A stretch of 64,000 nt of DNA from Sphingomonas hengshuiensis (GTDB lineage: Bacteria; Pseudomonadota; Alphaproteobacteria; Sphingomonadales; Sphingomonadaceae): contig NZ_CP010836.1 in assembly GCF_000935025.1 (NCBI RefSeq), positions 62,001 to 126,000 of the forward strand, in the 5' to 3' direction. The number at the start of each line of letters is the position of its first letter. The stretch's first letter is position 1. This document shows, piece after piece, positions 29,297-38,317 of this stretch. Made by a program: the position numbers and the translations under genes. The notes below the pieces were generated by a model. That model ran no database searches. It was not told the DNA's origin and saw nothing but the letters and a program-made list of their open reading frames with translations.

Positions 29297-29848
29297 TCAG
29301 TTGGGCAGGGCGGTGGCGTCGACCTTTTCCACCCATTGCGGGAAGAACGCCGGCTGGCGGTTCGACCAGCCCGACGCGGTCGCTGCGGCTTCGCTGATCG
29401 ACTGGAGCAGCTTGCGGCGCAGGTCCGGGTGCAGATGCGGCAGAGCCGCCGCCGAGCAGAACGCCGCGGGAAGCCAGGGCCGCACCTCGGCGCCGATCAG
29501 CCGCTCGTACAGGAAGCGATAGGCCGAAAAGGTCGTCAGCCGCCCCTGGCTCAGATCGAATGCCGATACGGTGACCAGCGGCGCCATGAACGGCTCGATC
29601 GTGTCGAGATCGCTGTCCTCGGGCATCAGCGCGCGGACTTCGGCAAGCCGATCGTACATCCGCGCCTGCGCCCGGATGCTCGCCGCCTCGACGACGTCGC
29701 GCGACCAGCGCTCCAGTGCGTCGTCACGTTCGAGCCCGATGTCGAGCGAGCGGCGCACATAGCGTTGCGTCGCCGCGGTGAACCCTGCGAATTCCTTCAT
29801 CTCGGCCAGCGTCATGGCGCCTTCGGCCGGCTTCATTCTCGATGCCAT
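29297..29848 (-). CDS. Conserved-looking protein of unknown function
   Basis: 183 aa. The ATG at 29848 is chosen because the region upstream lacks a ribosome site; MKPAEG a few codons in is another option. Predicted mostly helical: EMKEFAGFTAATQRYVRRSL, RAQARMYDRLAEVRALM, LTTFSAYRFLYERLI. No signal peptide and no motif I can assign. Codon use fits the chromosome, so it is likely a real gene. Confidence 0.65.
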   Translation of the reverse strand: MASRMKPAEGAMTLAEMKEFAGFTAATQRYVRRSLDIGLERDDALERWSRDVVEAASIRAQARMYDRLAEVRALMPEDSDLDTIEPFMAPLVTVSAFDLSQGRLTTFSAYRFLYERLIGAEVRPWLPAAFCSAAALPHLHPDLRRKLLQSISEAAATASGWSNRQPAFFPQWVEKVDATALPN

Positions 29849-30258
29849 TCTACCGTCACTCCCACCCAGTCGAAACCCTCCGACCCGGATCATGCGGCTG
29901 TTTGGTTAACGCGCCGCTTAATGCCGTGTCGTCCCCCGTTCATTATAGGAACCCGAAAGGTGTTGCGGCGCAACATGCATTGCGGCGAACCGAGCAAATT
30001 CGGGCGAAAATTTCGTCGGCGATGATGCGATTGCGCAACATACGGCGAATTTCTGCCATTTCCGCATTGCGGCGAACATCAACGGCTCAGGAATGATCCG
30101 GAGGCAAAAAAGGGGTGCGATGAACCGCCCGCCGCAAGTTCCTGCAGCCCATCGGCTCGTCGCAACGGTTCGTCGGATCGGGCGATCCGGGGGGTGTACC
30201 GGTCTTCTATGATCTGAGTATGAACCTGCAACGAACAACTTCCTTGACCGGGGGGTCC
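29849..30258. repeat. Intergenic region with short direct and inverted repeats
   Basis: About 410 bases without a gene, noticeably AT-richer than the flanks. GCATTGCGGCGAAC occurs at 29977-29990 and again at 30064-30077. TGTTGCGGCGCAACA (29961-29975) is a near-perfect palindrome, and TTGCGCAACAT recurs near 30027-30037. Such clustering upstream of a secreted CHAP protein suggests regulator sites, but no regulator is identifiable. Confidence 0.4.
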
Positions 30259-30843
30259 ATGAATTTCCGAGTTTTCGCAGCGCGTTTTGCGCTGGTGGCG
30301 GCGTGCGCCCTGATGACGGCGGTCCCGGCCCAGGCCAAGGGGACCTTCTGGCAGTGCGTGACCTATGCCCGCGAAATCTCGGGCGTGCAGATCCGCGGCA
30401 ATGCCTGGACCTGGTGGGCGCAGGCCGCCGGCCGCTATGAGCGCGGCAATGCGCCGCAGGTCGGCGCGGTGATGTCGTTCCAGCGCACGCGCAAGATGCC
30501 GCTCGGCCATGTCGCCACGGTGTCGCAGGTCGTCGGCGAGCGTGAAGTCCTCCTCACCCATGCCAACTGGTCGCGTCCCGGCCGCGTCGAGCGCGACGTT
30601 CGCGCGATCGACGTGTCGGCGGCGGGCGATTGGAGCAAGGTCCGCGTCTGGTTCGGACCAATCGGCGGGCTCGGCACCTCGACCTATCCGGTCAACGGCT
30701 TCATCTATGCGGCTCCGGCGTCCGATCGCGGCTGGGAAGCCCCGCTCATGGCAGATGCCGGGGTCAAGGCCAGCCCGGTGCTGGTCGCCGCGCTCGATGC
30801 CAGCCTTCGCCCCGAGAACCTGCTGGCGGTCGGCGTCAATTGA
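30259..30843 (+). CDS. Secreted CHAP-domain protein (putative amidase/endopeptidase)
   Basis: 194 aa from the ATG at 30259 after GGGGGG; an ATG at 30220 is possible but lacks a ribosome site. Signal peptide FALVAACALMTAVPAQA, then a CHAP domain: FWQCVTYAREISGVQI carries the catalytic Cys, GNAWTWWAQAAGRYERG and VGAVMSFQ follow, and LGHVATVSQV carries the His, with HANW as the third site. CHAP enzymes cleave peptidoglycan peptide or amide bonds. The last 60 residues are not part of the domain. Confidence 0.85.
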   Translation: MNFRVFAARFALVAACALMTAVPAQAKGTFWQCVTYAREISGVQIRGNAWTWWAQAAGRYERGNAPQVGAVMSFQRTRKMPLGHVATVSQVVGEREVLLTHANWSRPGRVERDVRAIDVSAAGDWSKVRVWFGPIGGLGTSTYPVNGFIYAAPASDRGWEAPLMADAGVKASPVLVAALDASLRPENLLAVGVN

Positions 30844-30850
30844 TCGCCGG

Positions 30851-31333
30851 TCAGGCCCTGGCCCGGAAGGTCATCGCCACACCGTTCATGCAATAGCGAA
30901 GCCCGGTCGGCTTCGGGCCATCGTCGAAAACATGCCCCAGATGCCCGCCGCAACGGCGGCACCGCACTTCGGTCCGCGCCATGCCCAGGGTGCGATCGGT
31001 CCGGGTCACCACGGCATTGGCGAGCGGCGCGTAAAAGCTGGGCCAGCCGGTGCCGCTGTCGAATTTGGTCGACGACGAGAAGAGCGGCAGCGCGCAGCCC
31101 GCGCAGGCGAATACCCCGGCGCGATGCTCGTTGTTGAGCGCGCTCGAATAGGGGCGCTCGGTCCCGTCGTTGCGCAGGACATTGTAGGCGGCGGGTGAGA
31201 GGCGCTTCTTCCACTCGGCATCGCTGAGCTGGAACGGGAATTTCTGCGCGGCCTCCGCAGGCTCGGAACTGCACGCGGCGGTGAGCCCGCCGAACGCGGC
31301 GACGGTGACGAAGGTTCGGCGATCGACGGTCAT
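30851..31333 (-). CDS. msrB: Exported methionine-R-sulfoxide reductase
   Basis: 160 aa. It reduces methionine-R-sulfoxide in proteins. Zinc site Cys77/Cys80 and Cys125/Cys128 (CAGC, CRRC), catalytic Cys148 in GLRYCMNG, and GTGWPSF and GGHLGHVFDDGP are all present. The N-terminus DRRTFVTVAAFGGLTAAC looks like a twin-arginine signal with a possible lipobox (Cys21), so a periplasmic or membrane-anchored form is likely. It is convergent with the CHAP gene. Confidence 0.92.
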   Translation of the reverse strand: MTVDRRTFVTVAAFGGLTAACSSEPAEAAQKFPFQLSDAEWKKRLSPAAYNVLRNDGTERPYSSALNNEHRAGVFACAGCALPLFSSSTKFDSGTGWPSFYAPLANAVVTRTDRTLGMARTEVRCRRCGGHLGHVFDDGPKPTGLRYCMNGVAMTFRARA

Positions 31334-31417
31334 GGTTCGGCTCCCGGCTGGTTGGTGCGATATAGGTTCGTATCGCGCCGCCGAAAGGATGCGGCTCGCG
31401 CCGATTTCATCGCGCGA

Positions 31418-32653
31418 TCAATAGCGGCTGAGCTCGACCGGCAATTTGCGATAGCCATGCACGAAGCAGGCGGCGACTCGCTCGGGTGCGCCCACCACAT
31501 TGACCCGCAGCCGGCGACGCGCCATCTCCTCGAGCAATATCCCGATCTGTAGCTCGGCCAGCCGCGCGCCGACGCAGCGATGGATGCCGTGCCCGAACGC
31601 CAGGTGGCGGCGGGCATTCTCGCGGTCGAGGCGTATCCGGTCGGCATCGGCGAACACCGATTCGTCGCGATTGGCCGATACATACCACAAAGCGAGCTTG
31701 TCCCCGGCGCGGATCGTCTGCCCCTCCAACTCGGTATCCGCCGTCGCGGTGCGGCGCATGTGCGACAAAGGCGTCTGCCACCGGATGATCTCCTGGACGG
31801 CATTGGGGATCAGCCCCGGATCGGCCTCGAGCTTTGCCCGCTCGTCTGGGAACAGGTCGAGGCCATAGGCGAAGGCGCTCATCGAATTGCGCGTCGTGTC
31901 GTTGCCGCCGACAATGAGCAGGATCAGGTTCCCGAGGAACTCATGCTGGTCCATGTGCGACATCGCATCGGAATGGATCATCATCGAGATCAGGTCGGGG
32001 GTCGGCGGCTTGCCCAGCTTGCTCTGCCACAGAGTGCCGAAATAGGCGGCGCATTCGAACAGATGCTGGAGCCGCTCCTGCTTCTTGATCGGGTCCTTGG
32101 CGATTTCGATATCGCCCGCCCAGTCGGACCAGAAGGTGAGCTTGCGCCGGTCGGCCCAGGGGAAGTCGAACAGGATCGCCAGCATCTGCGTCGTCAGTTC
32201 GATCGAAACCGAATCGACCCAGTCGAACGTCTCGCCGACGGGAAGCGAATCGAGGATTTCGGCGGATCGCGCCCGGATATTCTCGCGCATCCGCGCCATT
32301 TCGCTGGGCGTGAAGGCGGGCGCGACGGTGCGGCGCTGGCCGGTGTGTTTGGGCCGGTCCATCGCGATGAACATCGGCATCTTGATATCGCCCTCCTGCA
32401 GATCGGCGACGGTGATCCCGCCTGCTTCGGACGAATAGAGCTCAGGCAGCGATTCGACTGCGACGATGCCCTTGTAGCTCGACACCGACCAATAGGGGCC
32501 GAAGGCGCTGTCCGGCGTGTAGCGCACCGGCGCCTCGGCGCGGAGCTGGCGAAAGGGTTCGTGCCAGGTGTCGTCGCGGTACAGTTCGGGTCGGGTCACG
32601 TCGAGCGGATCGACGCGCGAGCCGGGCGCGGTTTCGGGCGCAAGCGTTGCCAT
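31418..32653 (-). CDS. Cytochrome P450, CYP153-like alkane hydroxylase
   Basis: 411 aa, AGGAGAGG before the ATG. Heme motif FGHGIHRCVGARLAEL with Cys360, ExxR at 288-291 (EIIR) and oxygen-activation helix VGGNDTTRNSMS. The pattern RDDTWHEPFRQLRAEAPVRY, FGPYWSVSSY, MPMFIAMDRPKH and IIRWQTPLSHMRRTA is what I remember of CYP153 enzymes, which hydroxylate the terminal carbon of medium-chain alkanes. These need a ferredoxin and a reductase; neither is encoded nearby. It stands alone, with an operator-like palindrome upstream. Confidence 0.85.
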   Translation of the reverse strand: MATLAPETAPGSRVDPLDVTRPELYRDDTWHEPFRQLRAEAPVRYTPDSAFGPYWSVSSYKGIVAVESLPELYSSEAGGITVADLQEGDIKMPMFIAMDRPKHTGQRRTVAPAFTPSEMARMRENIRARSAEILDSLPVGETFDWVDSVSIELTTQMLAILFDFPWADRRKLTFWSDWAGDIEIAKDPIKKQERLQHLFECAAYFGTLWQSKLGKPPTPDLISMMIHSDAMSHMDQHEFLGNLILLIVGGNDTTRNSMSAFAYGLDLFPDERAKLEADPGLIPNAVQEIIRWQTPLSHMRRTATADTELEGQTIRAGDKLALWYVSANRDESVFADADRIRLDRENARRHLAFGHGIHRCVGARLAELQIGILLEEMARRRLRVNVVGAPERVAACFVHGYRKLPVELSRY

Positions 32654-32690
32654 GATGCCTCTCCTGTCTTTTTGGCAGGAGACGCCTAAC

Positions 32691-32704
32691 TGACAATCCT
32701 GTCA
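32691..32704. promoter_or_regulatory. TetR-type operator candidate upstream of the P450
   Basis: TGACAATCCTGTCA is a perfect 5-bp inverted repeat with a 4-base centre, a layout common for TetR-family operators. It lies 38-51 bases before the P450 start. A second imperfect repeat (TCCTGTC, five T, GGCAGGA) lies at 32661-32681. No TetR gene is adjacent. Confidence 0.4.
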
Positions 32705-32711
32705 ATAGCAG

Positions 32712-33941
32712 TCAGCGTGCGAACAGCCGCCGCAGGCGAAGCTTTGGACTCCCCGATTTGAGCACCCCGCGACGGAACCAGCGCGCGCCAAGCCCGACGG
32801 TGATCGCGACCCATAGCAACTGCCACGCCAGCGCCGCGCCGTGGCGCCACAATTCGGGGGAATTGCTGGCCCGCGCGATCATCGCGAAGGGCGAGCTGAA
32901 CGGGAACAGTTCGGCTGCGGTCGCCATCCAGCTATCGGGATTGTTCGCCGCCGAGAGCGAGGCGCCGAACATCAGCATCTGAAAGATCGTGATCGGAAGC
33001 GACAGCATCTGCAGTTCGCGCGGAGTCGAGGTCTGCGCGCCGATGCCCAGGAACACTGCCCCCAGCAGCATATAGGCCATCGTGAAATAGGCGACGAACA
33101 GCAGCGGATAGGCGATCGGGCCGACCGCCGCGCCGGTGCTGAACAGCCCGTCGGCGATCGCTGGGGGAAGGAACTTCGCGGCATTGGTGAGCAGCGTCGC
33201 CCAGAACAGCAGGAACAGCAGCGCCGAGCCGAACATCCCGATGAGCTTGCCCAGGAACACGCTTTCCAGCGGAACCGCGGCGGCGAGGATTTCGATCACC
33301 TTGTTCGACCGCTCCTCGGCCATCGTCCCCACGGCCTGGCCGGAGAGGAACAAAGTGAGGAAGAAGATCGCGAACACTCCGATCGCCGCAGTCTGGCCGC
33401 GGCCGCCCGTCGACACGCTGCCGCGCTGGACCACCGTCTTGGTCACGGTGCTCAGCGGCGCAGTGCTGCCGAGGCGTTGCGCGCGCAGGGTCTGTTCGGC
33501 GACCTGCGCCAGGAACTGCGCCTCGGTCCAGCCGCGGGGGAGGTACAGGATTTCGGGGGCGTTGAGCGGGCCGTACAGCACCGCCGCGACGTCGGTCTCG
33601 CTGTCGATCAGCGCGCGTGCCTGCGCCGCGGGATCGCCGGCGGGCGCCGCGATCGTGAGCGGGGGCGGCATCAGGTCGCTTTTCCTCGGAAACAGCGCGC
33701 GCAGCTGGCGGTCGGTCTGGCGCAGCGTCGCGGCCTGTTCGGCGGGGGCGATCACGATCATCTGAAGCCGGCTGTCGTCGCCGACGATCGACTGGGCGCC
33801 GAGCCCGCCGACCGTGCCGAACCCGATCATCAGCGCCGGCGCGAGCAGGAACAGCAGGAAGGTGGGGGTGAACACCGTGGCGATGAAATCTCGCCGCGCG
33901 ACGGTCATCGTCTGGCGCAGCATGCGTCGGAACTTGTTCAT
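32712..33941 (-). CDS. ABC exporter permease (NatB-like)
   Basis: 409 aa. An N-terminal membrane anchor (TPTFLLFLLAPALMIGFGTV), a large extracytoplasmic domain, then five C-terminal helices (VFAIFFLTLFLSGQAVGTMA, FGSALLFLLFWATLL, YPLLFVAYFTMAYMLLGAVF, AWQLLWVAITVGLGA). AEERSNKVIEILAAAVPLE is the signature cytoplasmic stretch of ABC-2 permeases. It overlaps the ATPase gene by four bases. Substrate unknown; Na+ export is the classical role of the group. Confidence 0.88.
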   Translation of the reverse strand: MNKFRRMLRQTMTVARRDFIATVFTPTFLLFLLAPALMIGFGTVGGLGAQSIVGDDSRLQMIVIAPAEQAATLRQTDRQLRALFPRKSDLMPPPLTIAAPAGDPAAQARALIDSETDVAAVLYGPLNAPEILYLPRGWTEAQFLAQVAEQTLRAQRLGSTAPLSTVTKTVVQRGSVSTGGRGQTAAIGVFAIFFLTLFLSGQAVGTMAEERSNKVIEILAAAVPLESVFLGKLIGMFGSALLFLLFWATLLTNAAKFLPPAIADGLFSTGAAVGPIAYPLLFVAYFTMAYMLLGAVFLGIGAQTSTPRELQMLSLPITIFQMLMFGASLSAANNPDSWMATAAELFPFSSPFAMIARASNSPELWRHGAALAWQLLWVAITVGLGARWFRRGVLKSGSPKLRLRRLFAR

Positions 33942-34855
33942 GCCGCGGCCTCCAGCGCCTGTTCGCCGACGATCCGCACGAAGGCGTCGTGCAGCCCGGG
34001 ACGCTCGATCGAGAGCCCCGACACGCCGTGGCCGCCATCGATCAGCCGCACGAGCAGCGCCTCGATACCCTCGTCGGGCACGGTGAAGCGCCAGCTGCCA
34101 TTCTCGCGCTCGGCATCGGCCGGAAGCAGCGCGCCGGCACCGTCGGCATCATAATGCGGGGTGTAATGCGCCTTTAGCGGCAGCGTCGCGCGGGCATCGG
34201 CGACAGTGCCCTGGAAACGCACCTTGCCGCCGGCGATGATCGACAGCCGGTCGCACAGCCGTTCGGCATGCGCCATGACATGCGTCGAGAACAGGATCGT
34301 CGCACCGCGATCGCGCTGGACGCGGATCAGCTTCTCCAGCCGTTCCTGGTTGACCGGGTCGAGCCCCGAAAAGGGTTCGTCGAGCACCAGCAATTCGGGC
34401 TCGTGGACCACCGATCCCAGCAACTGGACGAGCTGCGCCATGCCCTTGGACAGTTTGCGGATCTTGTCGTCGACGGCATGGCCGAGCCCGGCAGCCTCCA
34501 TCAGCGTCACGGCGCGCTTGCGCCCGACCGCCCAGGGCAGCCCCCGCAGCGCACCCATGAACGCGATCGCCTCGCGTGCCTTCATGTTCGGATAGAGGCC
34601 GCGTTCCTCGGGCAGATAGCCGACCTGGTCGCTCGCCTCCGAAGGCGCGGAATGGCCGAGCAGCATCCGCTCGCCCGCATCGGGCTCGATAATGCCCAGC
34701 AGCATCCGCAGCGTCGTGGTCTTGCCTGCGCCATTCGGGCCGAGCACGCCGTAGACCTCGCCGCGGGTCACGGCGATGTCGACGCCATCGACGACCCGCC
34801 GGTCGCCGAAGCGCTTGACGAGCCCCTTGGCGCTTACCGCCAATTCGCTGCTCAC
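33938..34855 (-). CDS. ABC exporter ATPase (NatA-like)
   Basis: 305 aa. GTG at 34855 with GGGAGAG upstream; the frame continues open for 1.3 kb but overlaps queG on the other strand. Walker A GPNGAGKTTTLRML, Q-loop QVGYLPEERGLYP, a degenerate signature LSKGMAQLVQLLG, Walker B LLVLDEPFSGLDP and H-loop STHVMAHAE. EERGLYP is typical of NatA-type ATPases. It energises the permease encoded next. Confidence 0.9.
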   Translation of the reverse strand: MSSELAVSAKGLVKRFGDRRVVDGVDIAVTRGEVYGVLGPNGAGKTTTLRMLLGIIEPDAGERMLLGHSAPSEASDQVGYLPEERGLYPNMKAREAIAFMGALRGLPWAVGRKRAVTLMEAAGLGHAVDDKIRKLSKGMAQLVQLLGSVVHEPELLVLDEPFSGLDPVNQERLEKLIRVQRDRGATILFSTHVMAHAERLCDRLSIIAGGKVRFQGTVADARATLPLKAHYTPHYDADGAGALLPADAERENGSWRFTVPDEGIEALLVRLIDGGHGVSGLSIERPGLHDAFVRIVGEQALEAAA

Positions 34856-34891
34856 TTTGTCGCTCTCCCTGTTCGGATTTCGTGGTAGCGG

Positions 34892-36040
34892 GTGCGCGTG
34901 CGGCAAGACAAGCCATTCGAAGCGCGGATGAAGCTCAAAGCAGCGGAAATCGGGTTTGCCGCGTGCGGCGTCGCGCGTGCCGATGCCGCGCCTGCGGCGG
35001 GCCGGCGGCTGCGCGAATGGCTGGCGGACGGCGCGCATGGATCGATGCTGTGGATGGAGGCGCGCGCGCACCACCGCGAAAGCCCTGCCGCCTTGTGGCC
35101 CGAGGTCCGCTCGGTGATCGCGCTGGGCATGAGCTATGCCCCCGCCACCGATCCGCTCGCGCTCGCCGATGCAGGCGAGCATGCCCGCATCTCGGTCTAT
35201 GCGCAGGGCGGGGATTATCATGACGTGATCAAGCGGCGGCTGAAGGAGCTGGCGCGCTGGATCGTGGTGGAGGCGCCGGGGGCCGATGTGAAGGTGTTCG
35301 TCGATACCGCCCCGGTGATGGAAAAGCCGCTGGCCGAGGCGGCGGGGCTGGGGTGGCAGGGCAAGCATACCAATCTGGTCAGCCGCAGCCATGGCAGCTG
35401 GCTGTTCCTCGGCGCGATCTATACCACGCTCGCGCTCGACCCCGATGCGGCGGGGCAGGGGAGCTGCGGCAGTTGCGATGCGTGCCAGACGGCGTGCCCG
35501 ACCGATGCATTCCCCGCGCCCTATCGGCTCGATGCCCGGCGGTGCATTTCGTACCTGACGATCGAGCATAAGGGGCCGATCCCGCATGAGTTTCGGGCCG
35601 CGATTGGCAATCGCATCTATGGCTGCGACGATTGCCTGGCGGTGTGCCCGTGGAACAAGTTCGCGGCGGCGGCGCAGGCCAATAGGGCGTTTGCGCCGCG
35701 TGCCGAACTCACCGCGCCCGAACTGGCCGACCTCCTCGCGCTCGACGATGCGGCGTTTCGCGAGGTGTTTGCCGGATCGCCGATCAAGCGGATCGGGCGC
35801 GGTCGCTGGGTGCGCAACTGCCTGATCGCGGCGGGTAACAGCGACAGCGCGGCGCTGGTCGCGCCGGTGGCGGCGCTGCTCGACGATCCGGCGCCTGAGG
35901 TGCGCGGGGCGGCGGTGTGGGCGCTGTCGCGGCTCGACCGGCTGCGCTTTGCCGCCGAGCGGGCGGCTCGGCTGGCGGGCGAGGGCGATGCCGGGGTGCG
36001 GGCCGAGTGGTCGCTCACCGACCCGGCGGCGACCGCTTGA
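34892..36040 (+). CDS. queG: Epoxyqueuosine reductase
   Basis: 382 aa. Last step of queuosine synthesis in tRNA. Two 4Fe-4S cysteine sets: [18 protein letters not shown] and [16 protein letters not shown], with [11 protein letters not shown] between them, and the cobalamin-site [25 protein letters not shown]-like C-terminus (about 310-375) fits the family. Start is uncertain: GTG at 34892 keeps the usual N-terminal helix, while the ATG at 34928 would shorten it by 12 residues. The 3' end overlaps the convergent lipoprotein gene by 26 bases. Confidence 0.93.
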   Translation: MRVRQDKPFEARMKLKAAEIGFAACGVARADAAPAAGRRLREWLADGAHGSMLWMEARAHHRESPAALWPEVRSVIALGMSYAPATDPLALADAGEHARISVYAQGGDYHDVIKRRLKELARWIVVEAPGADVKVFVDTAPVMEKPLAEAAGLGWQGKHTNLVSRSHGSWLFLGAIYTTLALDPDAAGQGSCGSCDACQTACPTDAFPAPYRLDARRCISYLTIEHKGPIPHEFRAAIGNRIYGCDDCLAVCPWNKFAAAAQANRAFAPRAELTAPELADLLALDDAAFREVFAGSPIKRIGRGRWVRNCLIAAGNSDSAALVAPVAALLDDPAPEVRGAAVWALSRLDRLRFAAERAARLAGEGDAGVRAEWSLTDPAATA

Positions 36041-36395
36041 CCAGCGCCGCGACGCAGCTTGCCTGGTCGATCGGGCTGCCGTCGCGCTGACGGGTGTCGA
36101 GATAGGCGACCACCGGCTCGCCGCGCCCGTTCTGGGGCGGGTAGAGATAGGCGTCGAGCACGCAGATCGGCCCCGCAAACTGGAGCTTGCGCCCCTGTCC
36201 CTCGCTCACGTCGAGCAGCGGCGCGCCTAGCTGGCCGACCAGCCGCTGCGCGCTGAGCCCCTTGAGCGCGCCGACGCTCGCCGGCACCGGCGCGGCACTG
36301 GGGACGGGGACATAGCCTGCGGGTCGCGCATCGGGGATCATGCTGCCGCCGCACCCGGCCAGCGCCAGCGCCGCGCCGATTATCCAAAACCTCAT
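36015..36395 (-). CDS. Small lipoprotein of unknown function
   Basis: 126 aa. Signal and lipobox ([13 protein letters not shown]) give a lipid-anchored protein. The mature part includes [20 protein letters not shown] and a cysteine pair ([21 protein letters not shown]), resembling small sphingomonad outer-membrane-assembly-like lipoproteins, but I cannot assign a family. It overlaps the EI24 gene by four bases (ATGA). Confidence 0.75.
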   Translation of the reverse strand: MRFWIIGAALALAGCGGSMIPDARPAGYVPVPSAAPVPASVGALKGLSAQRLVGQLGAPLLDVSEGQGRKLQFAGPICVLDAYLYPPQNGRGEPVVAYLDTRQRDGSPIDQASCVAALVKRSPPGR

Positions 36396-37087
36396 TGCCG
36401 TCTCCCACGGTGGAATGCATGTGTCGCCATCGCCGCGCCGATAATCGGCGCGACCAGATTGAGCACCGGCACCAGCAACAGCCCGGTGCCGATCGCTCCC
36501 AACGCGAAGCGAAGCCAGATGGTCCGTCCGCGCCATCGTGGCACCTCGGCATAGGGCATGTGCCGCGCCGCGACCATGTCGCCCAGATCGCGCCCGAGCA
36601 GCCAGGCGTTGACGAGGAAGAACAGGATCGCGGTGCCGACGCCCGTGACGATCAGCAGCAGATACACCGGCGACAAGAGCAGGTTGACTGCGACGATCCG
36701 CACCCCGGAGCCGACCCCCATCGCCACCGATCGGGCCAACGGCACGTCGCGGGCGCTGGCCAGCGCCTGTGGATAATGCCGCGCCTCGACCGCCGCGACG
36801 ACTTCGTCGGCGAAGATGCCGATGACTGCGATCGCGATCGCCCGGAACAACAGCCACCAGGCGAGGAGCAGCAGCACCAGTGTCGCGAGATCGGCAAAGG
36901 CGCCGCCGCTTGCCGCGCCGAGCCCCAGCCACGGGCCGACCACGCCGCTAAGCCAGCGCATCGCGAACCACAGCCCGACCCCGGCGCCCGCGAACACCAC
37001 CAGCGTCACCAGCAGCGATTTGAGGAACACGATCGCGATGCGCCGGTCGAGCAACTGGCCGAGCGAGAGGAAGAACGCCTGGATCAT
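36392..37087 (-). CDS. EI24 domain (CysZ-like) membrane protein
   Basis: 231 aa with about six hydrophobic segments: FLKSLLVTLVVFAGAGVGLW, LATLVLLLLAWWLLFRAIAI, GVRIVAVNLLLSPVYLLLIV. FLVNAWLLGRDLGDMVAARH matches the conserved block of EI24/CysZ proteins. CysZ moves sulfate in E. coli; a sphingomonad role is not established. It is coupled to the lipoprotein gene and divergent from adenosine kinase. Confidence 0.8.
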   Translation of the reverse strand: MIQAFFLSLGQLLDRRIAIVFLKSLLVTLVVFAGAGVGLWFAMRWLSGVVGPWLGLGAASGGAFADLATLVLLLLAWWLLFRAIAIAVIGIFADEVVAAVEARHYPQALASARDVPLARSVAMGVGSGVRIVAVNLLLSPVYLLLIVTGVGTAILFFLVNAWLLGRDLGDMVAARHMPYAEVPRWRGRTIWLRFALGAIGTGLLLVPVLNLVAPIIGAAMATHAFHRGRRQ

Positions 37088-37143
37088 TGCACTATCCCTT
37101 GCCTGCCCCTAGGGCTTCGGCGCAACCGAATTGGAGCCACGAC

Positions 37144-38142
37144 TTGACCAGCACCACCTATGACGTGGTCGCGATCGGCAACGCCATCGTCGACATCCTC
37201 GCCCAGGCCGAAGACAGCTTCATCGAGGAAATCGGCGTCGCCAAGGGCTCGATGCAGCTCATGTTCTCGCCCGAGGAAGCCGATGCGCTCTATGCCAAGA
37301 TGGGGCCGGGCCGCGAGGTTTCGGGCGGGTCGGCGAGCAACACCGTCGCCGGCATCGCCGCGCTGGGCGGCAAGACGGCGTTCATCGGCCAGGTCGCCGA
37401 CGACCAGCTCGGCGCGGTATTCGCGCACGATCTGCGTGCGGCGGGAGTCGATTTCGCGACCGCGGTGCGCCCCGGCCAGCCGACCACCGCGCGCTGCCTG
37501 ATCTTCGTCACGCCCGATGGCCAGCGCACGATGAACACCTTCCTCGGCGCGTCGCAGTTCCTGCCCGCCGCCGCGCTGGACGAGCAGGTGATCGCCAGCG
37601 GCGCGATCCTGTATCTCGAAGGCTATCTGTGGGACCCCGAAGAGCCCCGCGCGGCGATGCGCAAGGCGATCGACATCGCCCGCGCCAATGGTCGCAAGGT
37701 CGCGTTCACTCTGTCCGACGTGTTCTGCATCTCGCGCCATGGCGACGACTTCCGCGCGCTGATCGCCGACGGGCTGATCGATATCCTGTTCGCCAACGAG
37801 AACGAGCTGCTTGCTTTGTGCGGGCATGAGGCGTTCGAAGCGGCGGTGGCACACATGGCGGACAAGGTGCCGTTGCTCGTCGTCACCCGCAGCGAGAAGG
37901 GCGCGATGGCATTGTCCAACGGCGCCCGCGTCGAAGTGCCCGCCGAGCCGATCGAGAAGCTGGTCGACACCACCGGCGCGGGGGACATGTTCGCGGCGGG
38001 GTTCCTCCACGGACAGGCCCGCGGCAAGAGCATCGAGGACTCGCTGCGGCTGGGCGCGATCTGCGCCGCGGAGATCATCCAGCATTACGGTGCGCGGGCC
38101 GAAGTCGACCTGAAGAAGCACGCCGAGGCCAAGCTGGGCTGA
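37144..38142 (+). CDS. Adenosine kinase-type PfkB sugar kinase
   Basis: 332 aa from a TTG at 37144 with GGAG eight bases upstream; the ATG at 37087 lies on the start of the opposite gene and has no ribosome site. VVAIGNAIVDIL and SGGSASNTVAGIAALGG (substrate lid and PfkB signature 1) and DTTGAGDMFAAGFLHG (signature 2, catalytic Asp) are clear. Members of this alphaproteobacterial group phosphorylate adenosine to AMP. Cytoplasmic. Confidence 0.9.
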   Translation: MTSTTYDVVAIGNAIVDILAQAEDSFIEEIGVAKGSMQLMFSPEEADALYAKMGPGREVSGGSASNTVAGIAALGGKTAFIGQVADDQLGAVFAHDLRAAGVDFATAVRPGQPTTARCLIFVTPDGQRTMNTFLGASQFLPAAALDEQVIASGAILYLEGYLWDPEEPRAAMRKAIDIARANGRKVAFTLSDVFCISRHGDDFRALIADGLIDILFANENELLALCGHEAFEAAVAHMADKVPLLVVTRSEKGAMALSNGARVEVPAEPIEKLVDTTGAGDMFAAGFLHGQARGKSIEDSLRLGAICAAEIIQHYGARAEVDLKKHAEAKLG

Positions 38143-38193
38143 ACCCGGCGGGGCTGCGAAGTTTACGAAGTTTAGGCATCTACGCCCCTCGCT

Positions 38194-38209
38194 CCGCCCT
38201 GCGGGGCGG
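38194..38209. terminator. GC-rich hairpin between convergent genes
   Basis: CCGCCC and GGGCGG pair around TGCG, with an outer CGCCCC/GGGGCG pair possible. It lies 50 bases after the adenosine kinase stop and 110 before the LDH stop, so it could end transcription from both sides. No T-run. Confidence 0.35.
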
Positions 38210-38317
38210 GGGGCGCGTCGTTTGGGAGGGGCGGCGGGCAGCGGCATGGCGCCGGAGATCGCAGCAGTTGAAATCCAACATTGCAAGGGGGCTGACGGCC
38301 AGGAGCAGGCGCCCCGC

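Noticed and set aside
29924..29965. LexA-type site (GTTC-N7-GAAC) before the CHAP gene
   Set aside because: The alphaproteobacterial LexA box is a direct GTTC-N7-GTTC repeat; this is an inverted arrangement in a gene not known to be SOS-controlled.
34856..36178. Long N-terminal extension of the NatA-like ATPase frame
   Set aside because: It lies antisense to queG, has no domain, and a good GTG with ribosome site exists at 34855.
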